A DNA stretch of 64,000 nt from assembly GCA_910589035.1 (NCBI GenBank), contig CAJUSI010000056.1:1-64000 (forward strand). Reading direction: 5' to 3'. Origin of the DNA: an uncultured Acetatifactor sp. (lineage in GTDB: Bacteria > Bacillota > Clostridia > Lachnospirales > Lachnospiraceae). The notes under the pieces were generated by a model that did no database searches, was not told the origin of the DNA, and saw only the letters and a list, made by a program, of their open reading frames with translations. Below, in pieces: positions 16,947 through 26,900 of the stretch (within the stretch, counting starts at the first letter, position 1; every line of letters begins with the position of its first letter). Position numbers and translations under genes: made by a program.

Positions 16947-18633
16947 GATACAGCTTCCATTACAGCATACAGAAGGCGGGGGCACCGCCTTCTCTCTATC
17001 CCGGATGCCTGATAATATGCCGCCTTGTCCTTATACATCAGCGTCTCCGCCTCAGCCATGATAGATTGCAGCTTCTCTGTGCTGTCGCTTTTCCAGACAG
17101 CGCCCACTGCCAGGACAACAGCGTATTCACGGGCGGGTTATCCACCCCGTAAAATCCAATGACCTTTGCGTCATCATATAAAGGCACCACCGCAATGGAG
17201 ACAATATTCTGCTTTTTCAGATTTTCATATTGCAGGGGATCCTCTTCTTTCATATCCTCTATGTTCTCAAATACCATATTCTTATTTTCATGAAACTGGC
17301 GATACCAGACGCCGCAGATCTCCGGAGGTAGGTTCTGCAGATGATCTTTTTCCGGAGCAACTCCCTCTGCGACCCACTCATAGGTGTTGTCATCGCCGCC
17401 CAGCCTGTTCTTTTCAAAGATATAGGCCCGCTCGCCATTCAATACCCTGCCGCTGGATTCCAGCATAACTCTCAGGGATTTTTCCGGATCCGTTGCCCGC
17501 AAAGCTGTCCGCAGGGTTTCATTGACCATCTGCTCCATTTCATTCATGGTCAAGAGGCTCTGGACCATCTGATTGATATAACGGCTAAGCTCCTGAAATT
17601 CCAGGCTGTCCCGGGCATCCACCCGCTCTTCCAGATTTCCTTCCGCGATTGACTTCAGCTTTTGTATCACATCCTGAATCTTTTCCACTACATATTTATT
17701 CATATACCGCGTGACCGATATTACCAGAATAAACGATATGATAAACAGGCAGACCAGGGTCAGCAGCATGCTGGAGGGGAGACTTTCATAGAGATAATCC
17801 ACAGCAATTACCCGTCCGATATAATTGGAGCCTATCTTCTGAAAAAAGCAGAAAGAATACTGTCCATTGATTTTGCCGTAAAATCCTTTTGGACTGTTTT
17901 CTATATCCTCAAAGCGAAAGCCCACATCAGAACACGCATTTCCCACAAATTCCAGACGGTTGGAGCCTGCAATCAACCCGCTCTCGATGTCAATGGCATA
18001 ATAACTTACGTTCGGATTGACCCGGAACAGGGAAAAGATATAGGAGAGTTCATTCTTTTCTGTTACTTTGAGGACATTGACCGGGTTCATTCCGATTTGC
18101 ACGATAAATTCCCCGCTGTCGCTCCAGACTGCGGAATACTGCATCAGCTTCGTTTCCGCCGTATTTTCTGTGATATCCTGAACCAGCATGAGAGACTTGT
18201 CCTCAAGCATCGGTTTAAAGAAGCTCATCTGTTCGCCGGAATCCATGGTATAACCATAATATTGCGGCTCCGTTCCTGAAAATATTTTTCCTTCCCGGTC
18301 AAAAATATGGATTTCATCCACATCCACCTCTGCCGCGATCTTTTTGAGTTCATCCAGAGAATCAAGTGCGTCCGGATCTCTGTCTATGATGCGGGACACC
18401 GTCTCCGCCGCATGGAAACAGCGTTGCGTATACTCGTCCTTTATTTTAATAAGTTCTGCCTGATTTTCCGTCAATACCTGTTCCGTTTGCAGAAAAGTAC
18501 GTTCCGCGTCCCGGTAAGCTTTCCTCTGTTCATTCATCAGCTGATAAGTCAGCATCATAATAAACATCAGCAAGGCTAAGATACCTACAATCCGATAAAT
18601 ATTTTTTCAGATCATATTTTTTAAGGTGTACAT
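16943..18633 (-). pseudogene. Broken membrane diguanylate cyclase (sensor-HAMP-GAF-GGDEF)
   Basis: The original gene began at 18633 (ATG behind GCAGGAGGTTCAA). It reads MYTLKNMI and then hits TGA (18609-18607); past this stop the same frame continues KNIYRIVGILALLMFIMMLTY, the first membrane helix. The body then runs intact: an extracellular sensor domain, a second helix (~SMLLTLVCLFIISFILVISV), HAMP, and a GAF domain ending FYGVDNPPVNT near 17120. There the frame breaks: the next residues in the old frame are nonsense, while another frame gives VVLAVGAVWKSDSTEKLQSI and AEAETLMYKDKAAYYQ, the last ~40 residues of a GGDEF domain. The GGDEF core is gone. A 511-residue open frame from 18573 could still be translated but cannot make c-di-GMP. 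Confidence 0.85.
16972..16999 (+). terminator. Hairpin terminator after the 115-residue gene
   Basis: GAAGGCGG (16972-16979) pairs with CCGCCTTC (16985-16992) across a five-base loop; a pyrimidine-rich TCTCTAT follows. It lies in the old 3' end of the broken cyclase gene. Confidence 0.6.
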
Positions 18634-18863
18634 TTGAACCTCCTGCGTATGAAGTAAGAAATATGAGTAAGGATGTCTTCATGATTCATTGTATCCCTCC
18701 CTGCGAATATTTGTCAATACGCAGAAAGTTTGCTTTACCGCCATTTTAGCGGGGGGCCACTCTGATGAGGACAGCAGACTCCTGCAATGCCTTAATGCTA
18801 TATGGACTTATATCAGTATGAGACAAAACGCCTGCCGAATCCTGCCTTTATTGAAATTCCTTA

Positions 18864-18892
18864 TTGACAGAAGCCTTCGGATGTTGTAAGAT
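18864..18892 (+). promoter_or_regulatory. Promoter of the metK SAM-riboswitch transcript
   Basis: Perfect TTGACA (18864-18869), 17-base spacer and TAAGAT (18887-18892). The start would lie near 18900, about 35 bases before the riboswitch. Confidence 0.8.
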
Positions 18893-18932
18893 AATAATGC
18901 CTGTAGAAGTTATATACAATTTAATAGGATTT

Positions 18933-19034
18933 CTCTTATTCAGAGCCGGTGGAGATACATAGGATCGATGAAGCCGCGGCAACCCCATTGAAGGAAGGTG
19001 CCCCCCTGAGCGAGTGTTATTCGAACAATAAGAG
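18933..19034 (+). promoter_or_regulatory. SAM-I (S-box) riboswitch
   Basis: The closing helix P1 is CTCTTATT (18933-18940) with AATAAGAG (19027-19034). Inside are the S-box signatures: AGAGCCGGTGGAG, then GATCGATGAAGCC, CGGCAACC and AAGGTGC. It binds S-adenosylmethionine; with ligand bound the terminator at 19055-19080 forms and metK is switched off. Without ligand, the 3' strand of P1 can pair with CCGCTTATT in the terminator's left arm as an antiterminator. Confidence 0.95.
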
Positions 19035-19054
19035 GATTGAATGTTCAGCTTTCG

Positions 19055-19080
19055 TCCGCTTATTTGTGAGCGGATTTTTT
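19055..19080 (+). terminator. SAM-controlled terminator
   Basis: TCCGCTTA (19055-19062) pairs with TGAGCGGA (19067-19074), followed by a run of T. It is the expression platform of the riboswitch. Confidence 0.85.
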
Positions 19081-19262
19081 ATTGCCATACTCTCATGCAA
19101 GGCGGGGAGGCCAGGCCTGTCCTATAGGCTCTATGCATGGAGGTACCGGGAAGGTCCGGCCAGGGACGGATCTGGAACAGGAGGAAGCGAAAGACAGTTT
19201 TATGCTGCAGGCAATAAGAATTTACCTGCATTTTTACCTGCATAAAGAAAGGAAGAGGACAG

Positions 19263-20450
19263 ATGGAAAAGCATTTATTTACTTCAGAATCCGTTACGGA
19301 AGGACATCCCGACAAACTCTGCGATGCCGTATCGGATGCAATACTGGATGCCTGCATGGAGCAGGATCCCATGAGCCGCGTGGCCTGCGAGACGGCCAGC
19401 TGCACCGGCTTTGTACTGGTGACCGGCGAGATTACCACGAGAGCGAACCTGGATGTTCCGGGAATTGTGCGTAAAACCGTCAACGAGATCGGCTATAATG
19501 ACTCTAAGGTGGGATTTGACGGGAATACCTGTGCCGTCATGGTTGCTCTGGATAAGCAGTCCCCCGATATTGCCATGGGGGTGGACAAGGCTCTGGAGGC
19601 CAGGGAAACCGGGATGAGCGACGAGCAGCTTGACGCCATCGGCGCAGGTGACCAGGGAATGATGTTCGGCTATGCCGCCAATGAGACGCCGGAGCTGATG
19701 CCCTATCCCATTTCGCTGGCTCATAAGCTTGCAAGGCAGCTTACGAAGGTGCGCAAGGACGGCACCCTGCCCTATCTGCGTCCGGACGGCAAGAGCCAGG
19801 TATCTGTGGAATATGACGAGAACGGCAGGCCTCTGCGGCTGGAGGCGGTGGTTCTCTCCACCCAGCATGACGAGGATGTGACTCAGGAGCAGATTCACGC
19901 GGATATCAGGAAACATGTATTCGATCCCATCCTGCCCGGGGAACTGGTGGATAAGGACACCAAGTTCTTCATCAATCCCACAGGCCGTTTCGTCATCGGC
20001 GGGCCCCAGGGCGACGCGGGACTCACCGGACGGAAGATCATCGTTGACACCTACGGCGGAGCTGCCCGTCACGGCGGCGGCGCCTTCTCCGGCAAGGACT
20101 GCACCAAGGTGGACAGGAGCGCCGCTTACGCCGCCCGCTACGTGGCCAAGAACATTGTGGCCGCCGGCCTGGCGGAGAAATGTGAGATCCAGCTCTCCTA
20201 TGCCATCGGCGTGGCCAGCCCCACTTCCATTACGGTGAGCACCTTCGGCACCGGGAAGGTGAGCAACGAAAAACTGGTGGAGATCATCAGGGAGAACTTC
20301 GACCTGCGCCCCGCGGGCATTATCAAAATGCTGGATCTGCGCAGGCCCATCTACCGCCAGACTGCGGCCTACGGACATTTCGGCCGGGACGATGTATCCC
20401 TTCCCTGGGAGGCCACAGACAGAGCCGAGACATTGAAGAAATATCTGTAG
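19263..20450 (+). CDS. metK: S-adenosylmethionine synthase
   Basis: 395 residues, the normal MetK length. It begins HLFTSESVTEGHPDKLCD, with the ATP-binding GHPDK, and contains GAGDQGMMFGYA and GGAARHGGGAFSGKD, the two MetK signature motifs. It makes S-adenosylmethionine from methionine and ATP in the cytoplasm. The start follows AGAAAGGAAGAGGACAG. The SAM riboswitch and its terminator lie in the leader, so the enzyme's own product represses the gene; about 180 bases separate the terminator from the start. It is monocistronic, closed by a strong terminator. Confidence 0.97.
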   Translation: MEKHLFTSESVTEGHPDKLCDAVSDAILDACMEQDPMSRVACETASCTGFVLVTGEITTRANLDVPGIVRKTVNEIGYNDSKVGFDGNTCAVMVALDKQSPDIAMGVDKALEARETGMSDEQLDAIGAGDQGMMFGYAANETPELMPYPISLAHKLARQLTKVRKDGTLPYLRPDGKSQVSVEYDENGRPLRLEAVVLSTQHDEDVTQEQIHADIRKHVFDPILPGELVDKDTKFFINPTGRFVIGGPQGDAGLTGRKIIVDTYGGAARHGGGAFSGKDCTKVDRSAAYAARYVAKNIVAAGLAEKCEIQLSYAIGVASPTSITVSTFGTGKVSNEKLVEIIRENFDLRPAGIIKMLDLRRPIYRQTAAYGHFGRDDVSLPWEATDRAETLKKYL

Positions 20451-20540
20451 TCGGGTTTTAAGAATTTGCGGCTTATGAGCGGTTACACCGTAATGCATTA
20501 TACCGTATGGAAAGTGCTGCCAAACCGAATACATGAAATC

Positions 20541-20582
20541 AAGTGCAAGGTCCTTTACGGGAAGAGGGCTTTGCACTTTTTT
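20541..20582 (+). terminator. Terminator of metK
   Basis: AAGTGCAA (20541-20548) pairs with TTGCACTT (20571-20578), followed by T residues. Confidence 0.8.
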
Positions 20583-20725
20583 CTTGTAGAAGTTTTCTTG
20601 CAGAAATCAAATATGGAGTTGTTGAAATTTGAAAACCATGTTAAACTGATCATAGCAGATTTTGTTATTATGTCATTGTTTGAGCGTGGCCTTGGGGGCT
20701 GTATCTGACGCAAAGGAGGTCGGAA

Positions 20726-21610
20726 ATGGGATGCTATCTATGCTTTGATATAGGGGGGACGGCCATCAAGTACGGTATTCTGGACGGGGAGAAGGAAAGC
20801 TTCCTGACAGACGGAACCATACCCACCGGGGCGGGGGAGGGCGGTCCTGCCATTGTGAATAAGGTGACAGCGCTGGGGGAGGAGATGCTTGCCCGGCATC
20901 GGGCGGAAGGCATCTGCATCTCCACCGCAGGGATGGTGGACTGGAGGGCGGGCAGGATTATTTATTCCGGTCCCCAGATGCCGGAATATGCGGGAACGGA
21001 GTGGAAGGACCGAATGGAAAAGCATTTCCGCCTTCCCTGCGAAGTGGAGAATGACGTGAACTGCGCCGGGCTGGCGGAAGTTCATGCCGGAGCGGCGAAG
21101 GGATATTCGGCTGCAGTCTGCCTGACCATAGGAACGGGAATCGGCGGGGCGATTCTCCTGGACGGGAAAGTATTTCATGGGGCCACGGGAAGCGCCTGCG
21201 AGGTGGGATACATGAATATGCCGGGAGGAATGTTTGAACGGCTGGGTGCCGCAAGCGTCCTGGTGGCGGCAGTGGCGGCGCGCAGGGGGATTCCGGCAGG
21301 GCAGATAGACGGAAAAGCTATCTTTGAACAGGCGAAGGCAGGGGACAGGGATTGTCTGGAAGCCATTGAAGATATGACGGATGTACTGTCCATGGGAATT
21401 GCCAATATATGCTATGTGCTGAATCCGCAGATCGTGGTATTGGGCGGCGGGATTATGGCGCAGGAAGAAATGCTGCTTCCCATGATAAGGGCCGGTCTGA
21501 AGCGGCACATGATTCCCTTCCTGGAGGAGCAGATACAGGTGCGCGCGGCACAGAATCATAACCGGGCAGGGATGCTGGGAGCCTGGTTTCATTTCAAAAA
21601 TCTGCATTAA
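20726..21610 (+). CDS. ROK-family sugar kinase, probably N-acetylmannosamine kinase
   Basis: 294 residues. The N-terminal ATP-phosphate motif LCFDIGGTAIKYGI and the second motif LTIGTGIGGAILLDG place it among ROK sugar kinases. The usual ROK zinc motif CxCGxxGC is missing; its place reads EVGYMNMPGGMFERLG. ROK kinases phosphorylate hexoses or N-acetylhexosamines in the cytoplasm. Because nanA and nanE follow on the same strand, ManNAc is the likely substrate, which would complete a sialic-acid route (lyase, kinase, epimerase); glucokinase cannot be excluded. The start follows an excellent AAAGGAGGTCGGAA. A 350-base gap separates it from nanA. Confidence 0.85.
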   Translation: MGCYLCFDIGGTAIKYGILDGEKESFLTDGTIPTGAGEGGPAIVNKVTALGEEMLARHRAEGICISTAGMVDWRAGRIIYSGPQMPEYAGTEWKDRMEKHFRLPCEVENDVNCAGLAEVHAGAAKGYSAAVCLTIGTGIGGAILLDGKVFHGATGSACEVGYMNMPGGMFERLGAASVLVAAVAARRGIPAGQIDGKAIFEQAKAGDRDCLEAIEDMTDVLSMGIANICYVLNPQIVVLGGGIMAQEEMLLPMIRAGLKRHMIPFLEEQIQVRAAQNHNRAGMLGAWFHFKNLH

Positions 21611-21960
21611 AGCTGCATGCAGGTCAAATCTGCAGAAAATATCGGCATAAGACCGCCGGGCATTCAGGCCAACCCTGAACGGATTTGTAAGTTCAGACGG
21701 TCTTTCGTATAACGAATGACTCCCTCTCGGAATTCTCGCAGACAGAATCAGACTTGTGCCAATTCATGGGTCATAAGCGCGGGAGAATCTGCAATAATGA
21801 TTTCCACGAAGTCTCCAGAAACGGGAGGGGAGATTCCGAGAGCATATAAATGAGAAAGAGGGGCCGCATGGAGCGGACCGGACAAGAATAAAAAAGGCCG
21901 GAAAAGATCAGGAAAAGAATAGAAAAAGACCGGAAAAAGACCAGGAAAGGAGAATAAATT
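21611..21960. other. Intergenic stretch between ROK kinase and nanA
   Basis: No gene supported. AAGACCG near 21650 can pair with CGGTCTT near 21701 and, with an inner TTCAGG/CCTGAA helix, could form a terminator or structured RNA. The last ~100 bases before nanA are very purine-rich (repeated GGAAAAAGAC-like runs) and end in the nanA ribosome binding site. Confidence 0.4.
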
Positions 21961-22899
21961 ATGCGGGACAAAACAAAATATCAGGGCATTATCCCGGCGT
22001 TTTATGCATGCTATGACGAGGAAGGCCGGATCAGCCCGGAGAGGGTCGAACGCCTGACAGGGCTGCTTCTGAAAAAGGGGGTAAAGGGGCTGTATGTGGG
22101 AGGCTCCTCCGGCGAGTGCATCTACCAGAGTACGGCGGAGAGGAAAACCGTGCTGGAGCATGTGATGAAGGCTTCGAAAGGGCAGATGACAATTATTGCA
22201 CATGTGGCGTGCAATAATACGGCGGACAGCTGTGAACTGGCAGCCCATGCACAGTCGCTGGGCGTGGATGCCATTGCGGCGATTCCACCTATTTATTTTC
22301 ATCTGCCGGAATATGCCATTGCGGATTACTGGAACGCCATATCGGCGGCGGCTCCGGAGCTGGACTTTATCATTTATAATATTCCCCAGCTGGCAGGCAC
22401 GGCTCTGACATTGCCGCTTTTCCGCAAAATGCTGGAAAATCCCCGCGTGATCGGCGTGAAGAACAGCTCCATGCCGGTGCAGGATATCCAGATGTTCAAA
22501 CAGGAGGGAGGTCCTGACTGCATTGTGATGAACGGACCGGACGAGCAGCTCCTGGCCGGCCTTGCGATCGGGGCGGACGGAGGAATCGGAGGAACCTACG
22601 GCGTGATGCCGGAGCTTTATCTGAAGATCAGGGAGCTGTTCGACAAAGGCAGGATGGAAGAGGCCAGGGAAATTCAGTATGCGGCGGACGAGATCATTTA
22701 TAATATGTGCAAATGCCATGGAAACCTCTATGCGGTAATGAAGAAAATTATTGCCATGCGGGACGGGGTGGAGCTGGGCAGCGTGAGGAGCCCGCTGCCG
22801 GCTTTGACGCAGGAGGATATGCCCCGGGTAGCACAATGTGCCGAACAGATCGATGCGGCAATCCGTAAATATTGTGAAGGAGAAAAGTATGAAGAATAA
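21961..22899 (+). CDS. nanA: N-acetylneuraminate lyase
   Basis: 312 residues, a class I aldolase of the DHDPS/NAL family. The phosphate/carboxylate loop GGSSGECIYQ, the catalytic tyrosine in IIYNIPQLAG and the Schiff-base lysine in VIGVKNSS are all present. GGSSGE followed by an aliphatic-aromatic residue favours sialate lyase over dihydrodipicolinate synthase. It splits N-acetylneuraminate into ManNAc and pyruvate in the cytoplasm. The start follows AGGAAAGGAGAATAAATT. It overlaps nanE by 11 bases, showing tight coupling of the two steps. Confidence 0.92.
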   Translation: MRDKTKYQGIIPAFYACYDEEGRISPERVERLTGLLLKKGVKGLYVGGSSGECIYQSTAERKTVLEHVMKASKGQMTIIAHVACNNTADSCELAAHAQSLGVDAIAAIPPIYFHLPEYAIADYWNAISAAAPELDFIIYNIPQLAGTALTLPLFRKMLENPRVIGVKNSSMPVQDIQMFKQEGGPDCIVMNGPDEQLLAGLAIGADGGIGGTYGVMPELYLKIRELFDKGRMEEAREIQYAADEIIYNMCKCHGNLYAVMKKIIAMRDGVELGSVRSPLPALTQEDMPRVAQCAEQIDAAIRKYCEGEKYEE

Positions 22900-23611
22900 A
22901 ATTGAGCAGATAAAGGGAAATCTCATAGTGTCGTGCCAGGCGCTCCCGGAAGAACCGCTGCATTCTTCCTTTATTATGGGGAGAATGGCCCTGGCGGCAA
23001 AGCAGGGGGGTGCCCGGGGGATTCGCGCCAATACGACGGAGGATATAGAGGAGATCCGGAAAAATGTGGATCTGCCCATTATAGGAATTATCAAGAAGGA
23101 GTATCCGGACAGCCGGGTGTACATAACGCCCACCATGGAGGAGGTGGACCGGCTGGCTGCCGTACACACGGAAATCATTGCCATGGACGCAACCTCGGCC
23201 CTCAGACCGGGAGGGCTTACGCTGGATCAGTTTTACACGGCGGTGAGGGAGAAATATCCTGAGCAGCTGTTGATGGCGGACTGCTCCACGGAGGAAGAGA
23301 TATTGCATGCGGACAGTCTGGGCTTTGATTTCCTCGGGACAACGCTGATAGGATATACGCCCCAGAGTGAGGGTTTAAGGGTGGATGCAAATTATTTTGA
23401 AATCATCCGCAGGGTTCTGAAGAAGGTGAAGCATCCGGTGATAGCGGAGGGAAATATCAACACTCCGCGTATGGCAAAAGACGTTCTGGAGCTGGGCTGC
23501 TACAGCGTGGTAGTGGGATCCCGGATTACGAGACCGCAGGTCATCACCCAAGATTTTGTCAGGGAGATTGGGAGACTGGAAATCAACCCCGGCCGCTTTT
23601 TCTCTTTGTGA
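22889..23611 (+). CDS. nanE: N-acetylmannosamine-6-phosphate 2-epimerase
   Basis: 240 residues, a TIM-barrel NanE. Typical phrases are LIVSCQALPEEPLH near the N-terminus, ARGIRANTTEDI, PIIGIIKKEYPDS, VYITPTMEEVD, MADCSTEEE and PVIAEGNINTP. It converts ManNAc-6-phosphate to GlcNAc-6-phosphate in the cytoplasm, linking sialic-acid breakdown to amino-sugar metabolism. The start (ATGAAGAATAAAATT) lies inside the 3' end of nanA, behind GAAGGAGAAAAGT. No sialic acid transporter or sialidase is in the window, so those must be elsewhere or the cluster serves imported ManNAc/Neu5Ac from another uptake system. Confidence 0.95.
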   Translation: MKNKIEQIKGNLIVSCQALPEEPLHSSFIMGRMALAAKQGGARGIRANTTEDIEEIRKNVDLPIIGIIKKEYPDSRVYITPTMEEVDRLAAVHTEIIAMDATSALRPGGLTLDQFYTAVREKYPEQLLMADCSTEEEILHADSLGFDFLGTTLIGYTPQSEGLRVDANYFEIIRRVLKKVKHPVIAEGNINTPRMAKDVLELGCYSVVVGSRITRPQVITQDFVREIGRLEINPGRFFSL

Positions 23612-23652
23612 GGGGGATTTGCCGGCGCGGCATAAAGCAGGCCGGGAATTGG

Positions 23653-23756
23653 TTATACTCGTGAACGAATTTCATTGCCAAATACTGCACCGGCATTGCA
23701 GAAGCGTTCAATTGTTATTCACATAGACTGGCAACTGCTTTCGTTCATGAGTATCA
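23653..23756. mobile_element. 102-bp palindromic-ended element, copy C
   Basis: Ends TTATACTCGTGAACGAA on the left and TTCGTTCATGAGTATCA on the right, an imperfect terminal inverted repeat that continues weakly inward (ATTGCCA / TGGCAA). The distance from TATAC to GTATC is exactly 102 bases, as in three other elements in this window. The element lies between nanE and dnaE and contains no coding capacity. Confidence 0.65.
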
Positions 23757-23806
23757 CCTGAACCCGTGAAGTTCATCTGCAGGATGAAAATGAAAAACGA
23801 TATATA

Positions 23807-23830
23807 CAAGTGAAATCGTTAAGCAGTATA
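23807..23830. repeat. Solitary right end of the 102-bp element family
   Basis: CAAGTGAAAT, one differing base, then GTTAAGCAGTATA repeats the right end of the next element exactly 100 bases upstream of it. It abuts that element's left end and shares its TA, creating a perfect 24-bp palindrome at 23818-23841. Confidence 0.65.
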
Positions 23831-23930
23831 TACTGCTTAACGCTGAATACTGCCTGATGCAATCATGCGATGGAACCGATCAGCGTTATGCAGTCTGGTT
23901 TCGCGGCAAGTGAAATTGTTAAGCAGTATA
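23829..23930. mobile_element. 102-bp palindromic-ended element, copy D
   Basis: Perfect 13-bp terminal inverted repeats TATACTGCTTAAC and GTTAAGCAGTATA bound 102 bases. Inside the right arm, GGCAAGTGAAATT matches the inner part of copy C's left arm in inverted orientation (GGCAATGAAATT). It lies just upstream of dnaE and contains no gene. Confidence 0.75.
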
Positions 23931-23969
23931 TATTACGAACGAGAAGCCAGGAACAGAAGGAGACCTTAT

Positions 23970-26900
23970 ATGGCATTTGTACATCTGCATGTCCACACGG
24001 AATATTCCCTTTTGGACGGCTCCAACAAAATTACAGAATATGTCTCCCGTGTAAAGGAGCTGGGGATGGACAGCGCCGCCATCACGGATCACGGGGTCAT
24101 GTACGGCGTCATCGATTTCTACCGGGCGGCCAGGGAGGCGGGGATCAAGCCCATCATCGGCTGCGAGGTCTATGTGGCGCCGGGGTCCCGGTTTGACAAG
24201 GAAGCCGCGGGGGGCGAGGACAGATATTACCATCTGGTGCTTCTGGCGGAGAATAATACCGGCTACTCCAACCTGATGAAGATTGTCAGCAAGGGGTTTA
24301 CGGAGGGGTACTATTATAAACCCCGTGTGGATATGGAGATTCTGAACCGCTACCATGAGGGAATCATCGCCCTGTCTGCCTGCCTTGCGGGGGAGGTACA
24401 GCGGTACATCGCGAAAAACATGCCGGAGGAGGCGAGAAAAGCCGCCAGGAAGTACGAAGCATGCTTCGGAAGGGGGAATTTCTTCCTGGAGCTCCAGGAT
24501 CATGGTTATCCGGAGCAGAGACAGGTCAACACGGAGCTTCTGAAGATGAGCCGGGAGCTGGACATCCCGCTGGTAGCCACCAACGATGTCCATTATACCT
24601 ATGAAAAGGATGCGGATTCCCATGATATCCTGCTCTGCCTTCAGACGGGCAAGAAGCTGGCCGACCAGGACAGAATGCGCTATGAGGGAGGACAGTTCTT
24701 CGTCAAGAGCGAGGAGGAGATGAAGGGCCTGTTCCCCTATGCCTGGGAGGCTGTGGAGAACACCCAGCGCATTGCCGACAGATGCCATGTGGAGATAGAA
24801 TTCGGCGTCACGAAGCTGCCCAGATTTGAGGTGCCGGAGGGGTACGATTCCTGGGGGTATCTGAATAAGCTCTGTGACGACGGCCTGGCCGAGCGCTACG
24901 GGGACGGGGCGCAGCCTGCGGGGGATACGGGACAGACTCTGCGGGAGCGGCTGGATTACGAGCTCTCCGTCATCCGCACCATGGGATATGTGGATTATTT
25001 CCTGATCGTATGGGATTTTATAAACTATGCAAAAAGCAACGGGATTCCTGTGGGGCCCGGCAGGGGTTCCGCCGCGGGCAGCATCGTGTCCTACTGTCTG
25101 AAGATCACAAATATCGAGCCCATCCGGTATAACCTGCTCTTTGAGCGGTTCCTGAATCCGGAGCGGGTGTCCATGCCGGATATAGATATCGACTTCTGCT
25201 ATAACCGCAGGCAGGAGGTGATTGATTATGTGGAGAGGAAATACGGCTCCGAGAAGGTGGTGCAGATCGTCACCTTCGGTACGCTGGCGGCCAAGGGTGT
25301 CATCCGCGATGTGGGCCGCGTGATGGATCTGCCCTATTCCTTTGTGGATTCCGTCGCCAGAATGGTGCCCAATGAATTAAATATCACCATTGACAAGGCC
25401 ATGGAGAGGAACCCGGAATTCCGCAAGCTGTACCAGGAGGACGAGCAGATGCGCCACCTGATCGACATGTGCAGAAGGCTGGAGGGCCTGCCCAGGCATT
25501 CCTCCATGCATGCGGCGGGGGTGGTGATCTGCCCGGAGGAGGCGGATGAATTCGTGCCCCTCTCCAGGGGAAGCGACGGCTCCATCACCACACAATTCAC
25601 CATGACCACCCTGGAGGAGCTGGGGCTTTTGAAAATGGACTTTCTGGGCCTGCGCACTCTGACGGTGATCCATGACGCAGTGGAATTCGTGGAACAGACC
25701 ACGGGAAAGAAACCGGACATCGATGCAATCGATTATAATGATCCCCAGGTGCTGGCGTCCATCGGCACCGGGAAAAATGAGGGCGTGTTCCAGCTGGAAA
25801 GCGCGGGGATGAAGAATTTCATGAAGGAGCTGCGGCCTCAGAATCTGGAGGATATCATTGCCGGCATTTCCCTGTACCGGCCGGGACCCATGGATTTCAT
25901 CCCCAAATATATCAAGGGGAAGAACAACCATGCGGCTGTGGTCTATTCCTGCCCCCAGCTGGAGCCCATCCTGGCGCCCACCTACGGCTGTATCGTCTAT
26001 CAGGAGCAGGTGATGCAGATCGTCCGGGATCTGGGAGGCTATACCCTGGGACGAAGCGACCTGGTGCGCCGGGCCATGAGCAAGAAGAAACAATCCGTCA
26101 TGGAGAGGGAGAGGGCGAATTTTGTCTACGGAAACGAAGAAGAGGGCGTGCCCGGCTGTGTCTCCAAGGGTATCGGCGAGCAGGTGGCCAGCGGTATCTT
26201 TGACGATATGATGGATTTTGCCAAGTATGCCTTCAATAAATCCCATGCGGCCTGCTATGCGGTGGTGGCATACCAGACGGCCTGGCTTAAATACTATTAT
26301 CCCGTGGAATTCATGGCGGCGCTGATGACCTCCGTCATCGACAATACCAAGAAGGTGTCGGAGTATATCCTGACCTGTCGGAGTATGGGAATCGAACTGC
26401 TGCCGCCGGATATCAATCAGGGGCAGAGCGGATTCTCCGTAAACAATGGGAGCATCCGGTACGCTCTGACCGCCATCAAGGGCGTGGGGCGGCCTGCCAT
26501 TGAGGCCGTCGTGAAGGAGCGCAGGGACAGAGGACTGTTCACGAATCTGAAGGATTTTATCACCCGTGTGGCTGAGAAGGATGTCAATAAAAGGGTGATG
26601 GAGAATCTGATCAAGGCGGGAGCTCTGGACAGCCTGGGAGGCACCAGGAAACAGTTCATGAGTGTCTATGTGCAGATTATGGAGCGGCTGGTGAAGGAGA
26701 AAAAGAGCAATCTGGAAGGACAGATCAGCCTGTTTGATATAGCGGAGGATTCCCAGAAGGAGGAATTCGATATCCGCCTGCCGGATGTGGGGGAATATCC
26801 CAAGGAAATGCTCCTGGGCTTTGAGAAGGAGGTTCTGGGCATCTATGTAAGCGGGCATCCCCTGGAGTCAGACCGGGAGCTCTGGCAGCGGTATATTACC

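Noticed and set aside
20466..20708. 80-codon open frame between metK and the ROK gene
   Set aside because: It spans the metK terminator and has no ribosome binding site.
21748..23184. 478-codon minus-strand open frame across nanA/nanE
   Set aside because: Shadow of two well-identified genes. The short part outside nanA (around 21750-21850) has no supporting start or family.
23865..23969. N-terminal extension of DnaE
   Set aside because: It passes through a repeat element; the PHP domain begins directly at 23970 behind a good ribosome binding site.
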